Assembly (NCBI GenBank): GCA_019022495.1
Contig: JAFEKR010000017.1
Coordinates: 310,001 to 374,000, forward strand
Direction: 5' to 3'
Length of the DNA stretch: 64,000 nt
Source of the DNA: Epichloe hybrida
Taxonomy: Eukaryota > Ascomycota > Sordariomycetes > Hypocreales > Clavicipitaceae
Below the pieces are notes generated by a model. The model ran no database searches. It worked only from the letters and a program-made list of their open reading frames with translations, and was not told where the DNA came from. A program made the translations under genes and the position numbers. This document shows, piece after piece, positions 32,526-45,213 of the stretch. Every line of letters begins with the position of its first letter. Position 1 is the stretch's first letter.

Positions 32526-35500
32526 CTAAGAAAGTAAGCTAAGAATAGTATTAATAATTAAACCTAGTTTTAAAGCTTATTTCTTTATATATGAAATAAT
32601 TAACAGAAATTAATTTATTTTATATTTTAATATCCCAAAAAATATAATAGTTTTATTATTACAGCTTTTTTACAGTTTTTTAATTTTCTTTTACCTTAAA
32701 AACCTAAAAACTTAATATAATTAGTTTTAATTTAAAGAAAATAGTTATATTACTAAAGAACCTCTTACTAAATATAATAAAATATTATCTTTATAATAAA
32801 AGTATTATTAATCTAAATATATTATTATTATATTTAACATCTTATTTTTATAGAATAATAAATAATTTCTTTAGGGTAAATCTTAGATTAAAAGATAAAA
32901 AATATACTAAAATTAAATAGGAAATCTAAGAAAAAAGCTATAAAAGTATAAAGACCTTTTCAAATTTACTAAAAAATTTAGGCTGTATATAAATACTAAA
33001 ATAGTTTATCTTTAGTAACCCTATACCTATTATTAGCTTAATAGTTTAAATAAGCCTAAACTTTAAAAATTTATAACTAAATAACTAAATTATAATAAAA
33101 AGAAAGGCTAATATTAAGCTAATTAAGAAAAATCTAAGGAATATTATAAGATAATAAAAGTACCCACTTTTTTTTTACTAAGACTACATTTGTAGTATTT
33201 GTAGTGTAGTGTAGTATTTACTACACTACACTACATACTACACTACACTACAAACTACTACACTACATACTACATCGAAAGCCAAAATACTACAAATACT
33301 ACACTACATGCAAAGCTCTGTATGTAGCTTCTATTTATTTATCCCTTTCAGGGCTAGATATAGCCTGCTTCTAGGTCTTAGGCTTAGGGCTAATAGGATT
33401 CTTTTCCTTTAGCTTCTCCCATACCTTAAAGCAGATTTCTTTTATGAAATCTAGAGAAGAAGGGGAACTAATATCAATATCTATGGGGTTAATATTCGGG
33501 TTAAAATCGATAATTTTATTAAAATCAAGGTCCGAAGTTAAAAATCTAATTTCCTAGTTAAGTTATAGGCTACGCCTATACGGGATCCACTGGAATTAAG
33601 CCTTTAAGGGGTTCTTTAGGGCCTATAGGTGGTTTTTCTTAACCTATAGGGATACCTATGTTGTCTATAGGATAATCCTTTAAACCTTGGTCTAGATATT
33701 ATTGATTTTCATTTTCTAGATTATTTTCCCCCTCTAAAGGGTTATCCCCTATAGAAATCCTAGGTAAGCCTTTAGAAACAGGGCCTATAGGTTCTATAAT
33801 CTTAATAAAGCTAGTCTTTGTAACTAGCCTTTTAGAGGGGATATACACTAAGTAGGTGTTAGAACCTAGTGTAGCTAAAAGTCTTCTAGGGATAGTCCTA
33901 GCTACTAACTTCTAGGCTTTAGGTTATTTTTCCAGGGGGATTAGAACCTTATAATAAGATCCTATAGCTCTAATACTACTAATATCAGTTGTATAAGGCT
34001 AATTTAGCTCCCTAGATAGCAGTTGTTCAGGGCTTTTATCCTTAGTGGTATTAGTAGTTATATTAATAAGGTTAACAACTACAGGTAATATAAAACACTA
34101 TAAGAATAATAGTAATTTTGCCTACTAGATAGTAGCCCTTAATTAATCTAGAATAGTGCGAATTAAACGTTTTGCTAATCTATTTTGCTTATAGATATAG
34201 GGACTAGAAGTTATAAATTTAATCCCTTTAGAATTTAACTAAGCTTAATAACTAGAATTGATTTCTTGGCCTCCATTAAAGTAAAGATGCTAAGGATATT
34301 AACCTAGTTAATTTTTAAGCCCTCTAAAGAAGCCCTTAATAGCCTTATAAACAGTTAGGCCTTCCTTATTTAGTAATAAGATAACCTACTTATATCTAGT
34401 CTTTTGATCAACTAGAAATAAGCAAATTAACTGCTTATTATACAGCGTAGGGCTAATTTTTAGCGTATCCCCCTCTATTTAATCTAGAGCTCTAGGGGGG
34501 TTAGGGATAGCTAATTTCCTAGGTCTTCTAACTACCTTAGATTAATCATAAGTAATATATCTAAAGTCCTTATCCTTAATTTTAGAAAAATCAGGGATTC
34601 CTTTAGTTATAAGGCTAGTTTTCTTTAGTAAAGGAAGACCTAGGTGCCCTAATCATACATACTATAGGCTAGCTAGTTCTAACAACTATTAATATTAAAG
34701 ATTCTTAGGGTCTGAATTAGGATCTAGACTAGGGCCTTCTTTACTAGTCCCCTGCTAGGCCTCTTAAGAACTACAGGCCTCTTAGAGAGGTATTAGGGAC
34801 CCTTTTCCTCTACTAGGGCCCTCTAATACCCCTAAATCTATTTCCTTAGATTTATAAGGGACCTAGCCTAGGGCTATAGGCGAAGAAGAAGGGACTAATT
34901 TCTCTAAATCATCCCGTATAATTTCTTTAATATTATTATTATTTTCGTTAATTTCGTCTAAATCAGAAGCCTAATCCAGCTTTTTAAAGGGGATTTAAAC
35001 CTCTATAGGGTGACTATAACCCTTAAAAGCGGCATAGGTAAAAGGTTAGATATAATATGAATTATTACAAGGCCCTTTAGATAACTTAGGCATAGATTGG
35101 TTTTTAATGTGAAAGAAAAAACCATGTTTTTCTATATCTAGGGTTGTAATATAAGACTTATCTTTAAGATAAAGTAGGTTTTTTATAAGGTAACCACTAG
35201 ATATATAGTGCGTAAGTCTACTAACTATATTAACATTAAGCAAGGAAAATATAGCGTATCTTTAAGCACTAAGGTCCTATATCTTACTGGATTTTTCTAA
35301 TATAAGACCTCAAAAACAGCACTACCGTAACCCTTTGCGTAAATAGGGCTACCACTAGTTATAATAGGGTTAGATTCCCCCTTTTTATAGGGGGTATAAT
35401 CCCTAAAGACCTCCCTTAAATTAACTATATGTATAGTTAAACCTGTATTATATAATAGGGCCTTTTTTATGTCTTTAATAGAATAATTAAAACCATTTAA

Positions 35501-35528
35501 GGTTTTTGTTAGTATCTACAGGCAGAGC

Positions 35529-35800
35529 ATCACATTACATTACATTACATTGTGTAATGTTTGTAATGTAATGTAATTATTACACATTACATTACATTAC
35601 ACATTACATTACATTACATTACACATTACATTACATTACATTACACATTACATTACATTACATTACACATTACATTACATTACATTACACATTACATTAC
35701 ATTACATTACACATTACATTACATTACATTACACATTACATTACATTACATTACACCCCCCTTTTACACATTACATTACATTACATGTAATTATTTGTAA
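35529..35800. repeat. TTACA pentamer array with 22-bp higher-order unit
   Basis: Left arm of element C. Pentamers ATTAC are organised in a 22-bp higher-order unit (four pentamers plus AC) repeated about eight times between roughly 35,585 and 35,757, followed by CCCCCTTTTACAC and degenerate TGTAATTAT copies. Regular period and no spacers: satellite-like, not CRISPR. Confidence 0.92.
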
Positions 35801-36280
35801 TTATTTGTAATTATTTTTTATTTTTTATTATTAAGGTTAGATAATTAGAAATAAATAGTTATAAACTTAATTTACCTATAAGTAAGTTTATATTAGGTTT
35901 ATAAAAATATAAATTAAGGTTTATTTATTATATTATCCTTAATTATAGCTATTAAGACTAATTAAACTAATAAAACTTATTTTTTAAGCTTACTTCTAAG
36001 ATGTTAGGAGCACAGAGGCTAAGGGGCCATGGACAGGACGGTCACATATTAGAGCCCTCGGATAAGCCTCGGGTTCCGCGGATAACTAAGTAGCTATAAG
36101 ATAGCTATATACATATAGTAAGGTATTTAGATAAGGACTGCCTATAAGAGATATAGGAGGTTAGAGTTTAAGACCTTTATACACTTACCCCTAAGTAATA
36201 GCTCTCTAGCTATAACTAAGAACCTTAGCCTTTACTTTATTTATATCTCCTTAAATATAGTTATAATAAGTTAAACTCTT

Positions 36281-36531
36281 TTGACTGCGGTCGCGAATTA
36301 TGACTCTTGCGCAATCGCAGCCACAAAGTTTGTCGCAAACTTTGTATTGACTTTTCAGCCCCTAAATTTGTGGCTTAAAGCTTATTCCTTGATGTTTTAC
36401 CTAACACTGCGGTGATTATTAAATTTAGTTGTTACATGTGGCACTAGCTGGGTATTGCTAGTAATTCTTTTGGTTCCTTGAAAATTAGATGCATTGGCCA
36501 CAGCCAATGACCCCAAAAAAAATTAAAAATC
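36281..36531 (+). mobile_element. SINE-like retroposon, 251 bp, 16-bp target duplication
   Basis: A 251-bp insert flanked by exact copies of AATAAGTTAAACTCTT (36265-36280, 36532-36547). It ends in an A-rich tail (CCCCAAAAAAAATTAAAAAT). Its composition is normal with many CpG and CpA sites, unlike the RIP-ravaged host element, which fits an insert too short for RIP or a recent one. It contains two hairpins: ACAAAGTTTG/CAAACTTTGT with a 3-nt loop (about 36333) and ATTGGC/GCCAAT near the 3' end. There are no terminal inverted repeats. I could not recognise a clear RNA polymerase III A/B box, so a SINE is the best guess, not proven. Confidence 0.6.
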
Positions 36532-36689
36532 AATAAGTTAAACTCTTAAACCCTTTAGGGAAAATAAACTATTAGCTAAATTTAAATGTAAAGAAGCTAT
36601 AGAATATCTACCTAAAACACACCTATACTACCTAGTAAGGAAGCCCTAACTTTGTAGTGCCTAGGTAGCAACTAGAATACCTTAACTAT

Positions 36690-37960
36690 AGAATATAAGA
36701 GGGTATAGTAAACGCTACCTAACTAATATAGTAACGCTAAATCTAGTAATAATAATAATCTAGATAAGCTATAGAGGTAATATAAGGTTATATAAGCTAA
36801 GCTATAAAATGCTTATATAAGAAAGGAGATCTTAGATATAGAAGCATAGCTTAAGAAAATAGAAGTAGACTTATAATTAGCTAGATTAGGCAAAGGACCT
36901 ATAATTACCCCTTAGATAAACACATAGAGAATTCCCTTATTCCTAGACTTCCTGCCTAACACTTAGTTTATAGTAAACACATACCTATAAAGCTTTGTTA
37001 AGATATAATATAAGGTACCTGTGTATAAAGGTAATACTTATAAGAATTTATAGGTATACCTAGTAGATTTAAATATGCTATTTAAGCTAGACCTAAGAAC
37101 CTTTTAGGATAATAAAATAAAGGTAGTATATGCTAGTAGCTGCTTAGCTAATAATATAAAGCAATAGTAAATGTATTATATAATAGTAAATAAGTTAGTT
37201 AACTACTTAGCTTATACCTAGGATAGATTTATATCCTAGCTAAACACTAGAGTAATAGATAAAGATATATAGTGCTTAGAAGCCACTAGGACACTACTAA
37301 ATCTTAGGTAGAAGAGTAATTAGTCTTTTTAATCTTTCCTAAGACTTTAGATAAAGGTAAAAGCAGAATTACCTAACTAAATCCCTATATACTTAAGAAT
37401 AGTGATTTTTCTAAATAGCTTAAATAACGCTATAAGGAAGTATATAGTTAGCTAAGAGTTTCTAATATCTTAGAGTTACCTATAAGGTTAAGGAAAAAAG
37501 GCTAAAGTTATAATAATATCTATATTAAGTAATTATAATAGGAACCATAATAAGGAGGGTAGGAGTAATAAGAGATAATACTCTAGCTCCCTTATAGATA
37601 ACTCATAGCGAAGCTCGCAGTAACCTAGCATAGGCTAGAGACTATTTAAGTGCTTTAAATATAGTAGTCCTAGATATAGTATAAATAGATATAACATAGT
37701 AAACTACTTAATTTATAAAAGTAATAGGTATATTACTAAGAAGTATAAGGATAGTAGTAATAAAACCTTAGACTTAAATAAGATTCTAATTAGTTTAGCT
37801 TAGGCCTAGGATAATAGTCTTACTACAGAAAAACCTATAGATAAGAGAATAAGAATATAAGTGTCCTTACAGTAAGATAACTACTAGTTAGTAGTGCTAG
37901 CGCTATTTAATATAGGTGTGGAATATTTAATAATCTACCCTAAATTATTATTAAAATAGG
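36690..37960 (+). pseudogene. Chromovirus gag and protease remnant
   Basis: The plus-strand reading is broken by many TAG/TAA. Near 37,650 a degraded CCHC zinc-knuckle segment is visible (KCFKYSSPRYSINRY), with later Cys and His positions changed to Tyr. Near 37,900 the protease motif reads LFNIGVE, with the active-site Asp-Thr-Gly changed to Asn-Ile-Gly. All are transition changes of the RIP type. Confidence 0.6.
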
Positions 37961-38459
37961 ATTAGAAGAACATAAAAAAAACAGAGATAACACTAGAAAG
38001 CATAAGTAAGGATAAGATGCAGGGTTTCTAGAGGTTTCTAATAACCTAGGATCACATTACTTTTGCCGCAGGCAAGTAATAACTTTATAAGGTAGCAAAG
38101 CAGTCTTTTATTACGCTATTACTAGTGTTACTAAAGATTAAGGTAGTTAACCTAGAGGTAATAGAAGAAAATACTAATAAAAATTCACTAATAGGCAACG
38201 TAACAAGTAATAACCTAAGTTATAGCGTAGTTATAGTAATAGTAGTAGAACATACCTACGTATTAAAGAAGAAAAAACTAAGAAGCATAATAGTGCTTTA
38301 GGTAGTATTTTACAAAGAATTAGTAGCGTCCACGCAAAAGATAAATAGTAGCATACCCCTGTAGTAAATTCTAGAAGAGTACGCGGAATTCACAGATATG
38401 TTTTTAAAGGAGCTAGCTAGTAAGCTCCTGGAATTAGGTAGTTACACTTATATAATTAA

Positions 38460-39750
38460 ATTAGAAGAGGGAAAACAACTACCCTAGGGACCTATATATA
38501 ACCTAGCTAAAAAAGAGCTAGAAATACTTAGGGAGTACCTAGTAAGTGCATAGGAGAAAGGGTAAATTAGAAGATTAACAAGCCTAGTAGGAGCCCTAAT
38601 TTTATTTATTCCAAAAATATTAGGGAAATTAAGGCTTTATGTGGATTACAGGGGCCTCAATAGGATTACTATTAAAAATAGGGCCCCTTTACTACTACTC
38701 TCTGAAATCCTTAATTAATTAGCAAGTGCAAAGATTTTTATATTACTAGATCTTTAAGAGGCGTACCACTAGCTATATATCCGCGAGGGTAATAAGTAGA
38801 AGATAGCATTCTATTACTACTATAGGCACTTTAAATATCTAGTAATACTATTTAGGTTAGTAAATGCGCTAGCCTCTTTTTAGGAATATATTAATAATAC
38901 TCTTAAGGGGCTTATAGATGAATTCTGCATTATTTACCTTAATAATACCCTAATATATAGTAGCAACCCTGCAAGACACACAAAGCATGTTAAAAGAGTG
39001 CTAGGGTGACTTTAGGATGCTAACCTTTACATTAACCTTAAAAAGTACTAATTTTTAGTTATAAAGGCAAAGTTCCTAGGTTTTATTATATCCAAGAAGG
39101 GCATTAAGATAAAAACATTATAGGTTAAAGCTATTACAACCTAGCTAATACCTAGTAGCGTATTTAATATTTAATTATTCCTTAGGTTTATAGGGTTTTA
39201 CTAATACTTTATAAAATAGTATAGTAGGGTAGTAGTCCTACTAATAAACTATCTAAAGGGTATTTAACTAGTAAAGTTTAAGCTAGAGCCTAGTAAACTT
39301 ATAGTGTTTAGAGAACTCTAAAAGAAGTTCTAGGAGGCACTAATCTTAGTGCACTTTAACTTACTTTATCTGCTAAGAGTAAAGACAGATATATCTAGTT
39401 ATATAATTAGAGCTATACTTATAATATTAGTGCTAGGTAGCTAGCACCTAGTAGCGTATTTTTTAAGGAAGTTAACTAATATTAAACTTTGCTACTTAAC
39501 CCTAGACGCTAAGTTATTAGCAATCTAAGAGGTATTTTAAGCCTAGAGATATTACCTTACGTATTTAACTTATTAGATTATAGTTATTACAGACTATCTA
39601 AATCACAAGTACCTAGCTATAAAGCTAAAGCTATCTAGCAGGTAAGTAATAGCGTTAGATAAGCTCTGTTTATTTAATTTTAGGATTAAATATTATGTAA
39701 GTAAGCTAAACCCTACTAATGCCCTATTAAGAAAAGTAGATTATATTAGT
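38460..39750 (+). pseudogene. Chromovirus reverse transcriptase and RNase H remnant
   Basis: The Ty3-type reverse transcriptase is readable: [20 protein letters not shown], then FILLDL..EAYH, FYYYYRHFKYLVMLFRLANA and CIIYLNNTLIYSSNPARHTK. The catalytic YxDD site has become YLNN. RNase H follows (TYLTYQIIVITDYLNHKYLA, about 39,540-39,620). Internal stops replace Gln or Trp codons throughout. Not functional. Confidence 0.8.
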
Positions 39751-40479
39751 AAGGAGCGTAGGGCGAAGGCTATGTCCTCGTAGCTACCTAACTTCTTAGC
39801 TAAGTTTTTAAATACTAAGTAGCAAGGGCGCTATATGTATAATAGTATAGTTATAGGCCCTAAGGTTATATTACTTAGTATAGTTAATAGTTTATTATAA
39901 GAGCGCTGCGAGGGCTATTTAAGCCTCTAGGGTTTTAAGAAGATATAACTTTATTATATTATTAAGGAACCTAATAGTCCTATAAAGCCTATAAGTAGTA
40001 CGCTAACTAGGTCTACTTATTATAAGTAGTAAGGTTATGCCTTATTTATGTTTTCTAATATTTTTATAAGTCTAGCAAGCCTATAGGTTAGGAGTCTAGC
40101 TAGGTTAGTAATTAGCAAGTAGCGTGGGCGCCCCCTTAAAACACTACTTAGCTATAATTTATTTATAAGTCTAAAAGCACACTATAAGCTAGCTACTTAT
40201 AGTAGTATTATAGCAAGAATATAAGTAGTCTAGCGAACCTCTTCTAAGTTTACACGTGATGTGTGTCCTATGTACATAGAATTAGAGACTTTAATTTAAG
40301 TTATATTATTTTAAGTATAGCAAGGTAATAACTTTACTATAGGTTATAGGAAGCTACTTAAGAGTGGTAACCTTAAAGCGTTACAAATATAGTCTATTAG
40401 GCTCTCTAAGCTATTAATGTTTTAAAATAGAGTTTTTATTCTAGTAGGTATAAGAAAGGAAATTTTACTACTTACTTAT

Positions 40480-41730
40480 AATAACCTAGTAGTAGGCTAC
40501 TAGGGAGTTAGTAGGACTCTCTATTAGATTATAAGTTAGTATTACTAGCTAATAATAAAGAAAGACACTAAGTTATATATACGAACTTACATAAGCTATT
40601 AGACTTTAAAGCTAAGGCACTATAAACCTTATAGTAAGCTAGTTACGCTACTAGTGCCTAATTAGCCTTTTTAAGAATTATTAATAGATTTTATTACGGG
40701 GCTACCACCCGTGAAAGATATAAATCAGACCTATAATGTAATCTTAGTTATTATAGACTATTTCACAAAATATAGTATTTATATCCCTGTTTTAACGCAG
40801 ATAACTAGCAATAGGTTAGCTACTATATTCCTAGAGTATATTTTTAGGGATTATAGTGCCCTAGAAGGTATTATTATAGACTGCGGTTTGACTTTTACTA
40901 GCGGGTTTTAGATAACCTTTTGCTATCTTATTATAACTAAGTAGCAACTAAGCACTATGTTTTACTTATAAATAAATAGTTAGATAGAATATTTAAACTA
41001 AGTTTTAGAGCATTATTTAAGAGCCTTTACTTACTTTGATTAGACTAATTAGGCTAATAATCTTTTAATAGTATAGTTTGTATATAATATAAGTGTTTAC
41101 TTAACTTATAACTATACCCTAGCTAAGGCGCTATAAGGCTATAACCCTAGGGGACTATAGTAAGCGGTTATAGATATCCCTGTGGTGAATAACTAGGTAA
41201 AGACTTATGCTACTATACTAAGAGATAGACACGTAGTAATTAAGTAGCTTCTAAGTGACTTATAGGCCTAGTATGTAAAACACTATAATAAGAAGCAGAC
41301 CCTAATAAAGTTTAGAGTAGGTAACTATGTTTTATTATCTATAAAGAATATTAACTTATGGTAACCTAGTAAGAAGTTAAGTGTGAAGTACCTAGGCCCT
41401 TATAAAATTAAAAAGGTAATTAGGACTTATAGTTTAGTATACTAACTAAAGCTACCACCTAGTACACGACTATATAATGTTTTTAATATTACTAATCTTA
41501 AACTATTTATAGGGGATTTAACTAACGTAGAAGATATGTCCTTACTACAAGAGAATATTATAGATAATAAGCAGGAGTTTAAAGTTGAAAGAATTATATT
41601 GTATTGTTATAATAGGAGATGTTAGAAATACCTAGTTAAATAGAAGGGCTATAATACTTTAGAGAACTCTTAGGTAAAGAAAAGAGATTTTGTTATAATA
41701 GATATCATTAAGGATTATAAGCAGTAACTA
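40480..41730 (+). pseudogene. Chromovirus integrase core and chromodomain remnant
   Basis: The integrase core reads DFITGLPPVKDINQTYNVIL, then VIIDYFTKYSIYIPVLTQIT and YSALEGIIIDCGLTF; 40711-40911 is the longest open piece (66 codons). After the C-terminal module (about 41,280-41,520) a chromodomain is visible at 41,590-41,700: KYLVK, stop, KGYNTLENS, stop, VKKRDF, where both stops sit at the conserved Trp positions. The chromodomain places the element among the chromoviruses, which target heterochromatin marks. Confidence 0.8.
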
Positions 41731-41829
41731 AGTAGCTAGTTTGTGGATATAGAGTTATATTTGGTAGAGTTTAGATAGTAGTAGCAACATATAAAAAAAA
41801 AAAAATCTAGATAAATTCTTAGAAACCTA

Positions 41830-43132
41830 ACTCATAGCTACTTCGCACTAATTATTCTATTAATACGTTGCCCGCCTAGCCCCTAGTATTCTTACATATG
41901 CTAATAGGGGCGGAGGATTTGTCCTTATTATTAGAGAAATCCCCCTCCCTATACATATATATATAAAGCTCGCTAGGGAGGTCTAGCAGCCTAATATAAG
42001 TAGGAAGTATAAATATATTAGTAGTAAGCTACTAGTAAGTTAGTAAAGCTATAAACTAGAGCGTAGAAATATGTATAAATAGAAGGTTTTGTGTAATAAA
42101 ATGTAAGCTATTGGAAATATTAATCTAGACTTCTAGATTAATAGTATTATTAAGTAGTAATATAGTAACTCGTTTATTAGCGTTAGCCTTATGTGTAACT
42201 TTCACTATAAGTTATACTTGCCTTACCTAACTATGCTTATTAGTATTTTTAGTAATTAGGAGCGTATTATAAAGTTTGTGTTTTACACGTATTAGATACT
42301 AGTAGCATATTAGTAGTAACTAAGTTATAGAAATAAGAGATATATATATTATTAAGGAAGTATAAATTATCTTTAGGATTACTATAAGTATTAATATGCT
42401 TAAAGAGTATATAGTATAACTAGGTAAACTAAGTAAGACACTAGTAATGTGTTAGTATGTGTATTAGTAGTAAGAAAGGGAGGATAAACCCTAGTGTAAT
42501 CCTTATTATTACGTGTATAATAAGCGTATTTTATTAAGTTATCTATATAAGTTAGGAGTAATATATAGTAAGATAGTAGTAAAGTTATACTTAGAGAATT
42601 AGTATATTAGGTTAGGATAGATTTGCCTTTAATAATATATTATAGCTTTACGCTATTACTATCTTTAGGTATAATAGCTTATATTATAACCTACTACGTA
42701 TAGTAAATATAAGGAATCTTTATTTTACTAGCACTACTAGCTATAAGTTAGCAAGGTAAGCGCTAGGAGGCAGAGATATTATACTTATATTAAGATTTTT
42801 AAAGCTATATACTTCTTACTAGGAGACTTTAAAGGAGATATTAAGGAATTTTTCTTACTAGAGGGAGGTAATAGTAGTGGAGTAGTAGCTTATATTAAAG
42901 ATATTATTAACTACTAGTAAGTTAGTAGTAATATACTATAAGAAACTTATAAGTAAAAGATAAGTAACTAACCTTTTAGTATTTAAGAGAATTTAGGCAT
43001 TTTAAATAAGGGTAGATATAAATAATAAAGTAATGCTATAGGATATTAGTAATTACTATAAGAGAAGCTATAAAGCTACTAGCTTATAGGTAAGGGTAAC
43101 TTATAATACTAAGGGAGAATATTATTGAAATG
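41830..43132 (+). pseudogene. Possible extra ORF downstream of the chromodomain
   Basis: Between pol and the copia-1 insertion the plus strand keeps coding-like stretches broken only by TAG/TAA, for example SVSLMCNFHYKLYLPYLTML near 42,180 and AIYFLLGDFKGDIKEFFLLE near 42,800. This suggests an accessory gene carried by the chromovirus, continuing after copia-1 at 50,172. I recognise no domain. Confidence 0.4.
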
Positions 43133-43950
43133 TAGGGAGCTAGTTACCAGCTGCCAGCTGGCAACAGCTGTACAAGTGCAAGCTCTACGGTCGGGGACCA
43201 ATAGAGCCGCAACGTTGAATCAATCAACGCAACGCAACGGAAGGTTGTGGCAGTTATCAACTAATAGAATTCAATTTAGATTACTTTTATGATATCTTAT
43301 AGAGCAATAGAATTGATTTTAGATACGTTGTATAGGCAATGCGGCTGTTAGTTAAGAGGACTAGCTATCTAGCTAGTTGAAAAGATCTTCTTCCTCTTAT
43401 AGACCTACCGACCGTATCGGTGGATCCGGGCCGCTAACGGGGTCTTACAGGCCACTTTTGATTTTCCGCAAAATTCATTTGTATGCAAAAATCAAAAAAT
43501 CGACTCACCACCATACTAGCTAGCAACCCGTATGCACCAACTTTTGGTCTAAAAAATAACCTTACATAAAGAGAAAGCCCTATCTTCAAGCTTTAATTTA
43601 CTATATGTGAAACTTTTGTACGACCTCTAGATAAAGAGAAAATCGTTGTTAAAGATAGCTATAGGGTAAGTTATGTGTAGGGTAACCTGCTTACGTCACC
43701 CTAGCTTACGTTACCCTAGCTTACCTAATTACTAGTAGCGTGGTTATGGCCACACTTGCAGCCACAACGCAATTAACTAATTAGTCATCCACACGGTCGG
43801 TCGCAGCTGTTAACAGCTGCGACATAGCCATTGATAGCTGCCCTCGCGACCGTTGACAGCTGCAGTGCAGCTGTCAGACTTGCAAAGTAAGCTAGTAATA
43901 AGAAGGTTCTTTAACTAGAAAAGGGCTAAAAATAGGTCTTATTTTTAACA
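43133..43950 (-). repeat. Copia-1 3' LTR
   Basis: 818 bp, copy of 49339-50166. In the U3 half (43800-43875) it has a 24-bp perfect palindrome centred on GTTAAC with CAGCTG on each arm, and a second inverted repeat GACAGCTGCA/TGCAGCTGTC. CAGCTG also recurs near the other end. These are candidate promoter or enhancer sites. Confidence 0.92.
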
Positions 43951-44529
43951 CCCCCTCTACAAAAGAATTACATTTAAAAGCAATTAGAAGTGTACAAAAA
44001 GACTATAGGGAAAAATCAACAACTTTTGATAATAACAGATAAAAGGGAAAAACAGGAAAATATGAAAAAAAGCCCCCTTTTTGAATTCCTAGCTATTGTT
44101 AAATATAGCTCCCTTTTAACGTTGTTTTTAGTTCCCTGTTAAAGGGAATTAGTTATTAGTTTAATAATTATTAAGCCCTAAAAGCTTAATAAAAGCCTGA
44201 TGAAGAGGTCTAGAAAGAGGTTTCGTAAGACCATCTGCAGGCATTGACTTCGTATCTAGATATTCGATCTTAGCTAAACCCTCTAAAACCTGTTGCCTAA
44301 TATAGTTGAACTTTAGCAATGTATGCTTTATACGACTATGTAAAGCAAGGTTATAAGCAGTAGTTATAGCGCCTTGATTATCGCAATATATCTGGATAGG
44401 GGGAGAAATAGGGCTTTTTAGCTCCTTAAATAAGCCCTGAAGCCACTGAAGCTCCCGGAAGGTCTCGCAGATAGCATCAGCTTCAGCTTCTAGTGTTAAT
44501 AGAGCTATTATACTAGCTTTCTTTAATTT

Positions 44530-45213
44530 CTAGCTAATAGGTCCGCCAGCTAGCTTGAATAGATAAGCATAGGTTGATTTTGAGGTCTTTTTATCCCCTG
44601 CAAAATCACTATCGCAATAACCTATTAGGCTTTTGCTAACTAACCCTTTAGGGTCTCCCCTATAGATAATAGCAAGGAATCTAGTCCCTAATAGATACCT
44701 TAGCAGATTTTTAGCTGCTTTTAGGTGTTCTATATAAGGGCTAGCTAGTGCAGTAGATAACCACTGTAGCGTAAAAGCTATATCAGGCCTTGTAAGCAAC
44801 ATTAGGTACATTATAGTCCCTATGATGCACTGATAAAGCTTGACTTCGCTAGCTATTAAAAGCTTAGTTATCTGCGTAGCTAAAACGCCTGGCTGAAGAG
44901 GTATGCTAATAGGCTTACTATCTAGCATATTAAATCATTTAAAGGCTTCTAATATATACTAAGATTAATGAATTTTCAGTATTCTATTAGGCCTATCTCA
45001 TACGATTTAAACCCCTAAGAAGAATTCAGCAGGCCCTCTATCTTCTATTGGATAGACTTTATGAAGTTCCTTTTTAAGCCTTTGGATATAAGATAAATCC
45101 GGTCCAATTAGAAGACAGTCATTAACGTACGTAATGACGAAGGTTTTGGTTGAAGGATTAAAGAAGATAGCTAGGTCAGATATTAAAGGGTTAAATCCTA
45201 AGGATTTAAGCAC
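44530..45213 (-). pseudogene. Copia-1 reverse transcriptase end and RNase H
   Basis: 45007-45213 carries SDLAIFFNPSTKTFVITYVN, with the copia YVDD site read as YVND, and IEDRGPAEFFLGV. 44530-44928 carries IGTIMYLMLLTRPDIAFTLQ and the RNase H segment GYCDSDFAGDKKTSKSTYAY. A frame break separates the pieces. Further reverse-transcriptase sequence continues right to about 45,700 with stops. Confidence 0.85.

Larger units (their letters stand above)
31071..33320. mobile_element. Element B: CAGAGC-terminated, TGTAG-array element with 8-bp TSD
   Basis: 2,250 bp, complete. Termini CAGAGCTTTG and CAAAGCTCTG are a perfect 10-bp inverted repeat. Direct 8-bp duplications TATGTAGC flank it exactly (31063-31070 and 33321-33328), and the flanks rejoin into uninterrupted copia sequence when compared with copia-1 near 45,712. 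The subterminal arrays are TGTAG/CTACA pentamers (31081-31210, 33185-33309) around a core TTTTGGCTTTCGATGTAG (read on the minus strand at 33,275). The interior has a decamer array and a 100-bp minisatellite. No ORF of note: non-autonomous. CAGAG termini with an 8-bp TSD fit the hAT superfamily. Confidence 0.88.
27902..35506 (-). mobile_element. Copia-2: degraded Ty1/copia relic, interrupted by elements A, B and copia-ii
   Basis: 27902-28023 is the start of an LTR (TATTGAAATGTAAGGAGC) matching the first 120 bp of the copia-1 LTR. 30038-31070 and 33321-35506 match copia-1 interior 44685-47890 in the same orientation (RNase H, reverse transcriptase, integrase and protease regions), with many more TAG/TAA stops. 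The copia-1 segment 43252-44684 (1,433 bp) is absent: element A sits at the junction. The relic breaks at 35506 where copia-ii inserts; the rest lies beyond the window. A short open remnant at 35046-35243 (-) matches the copia-1 region after the protease. Not functional. Confidence 0.85.

Noticed and set aside
35529..35800. CRISPR-like regular repeat array
   Set aside because: Pure tandem satellite with no unique spacers, in a eukaryotic genome, lying at the end of a transposon.
36281..36531. Reading the SINE-like insert as a MITE
   Set aside because: No terminal inverted repeats, a 16-bp duplication and an A-rich tail favour retroposition.
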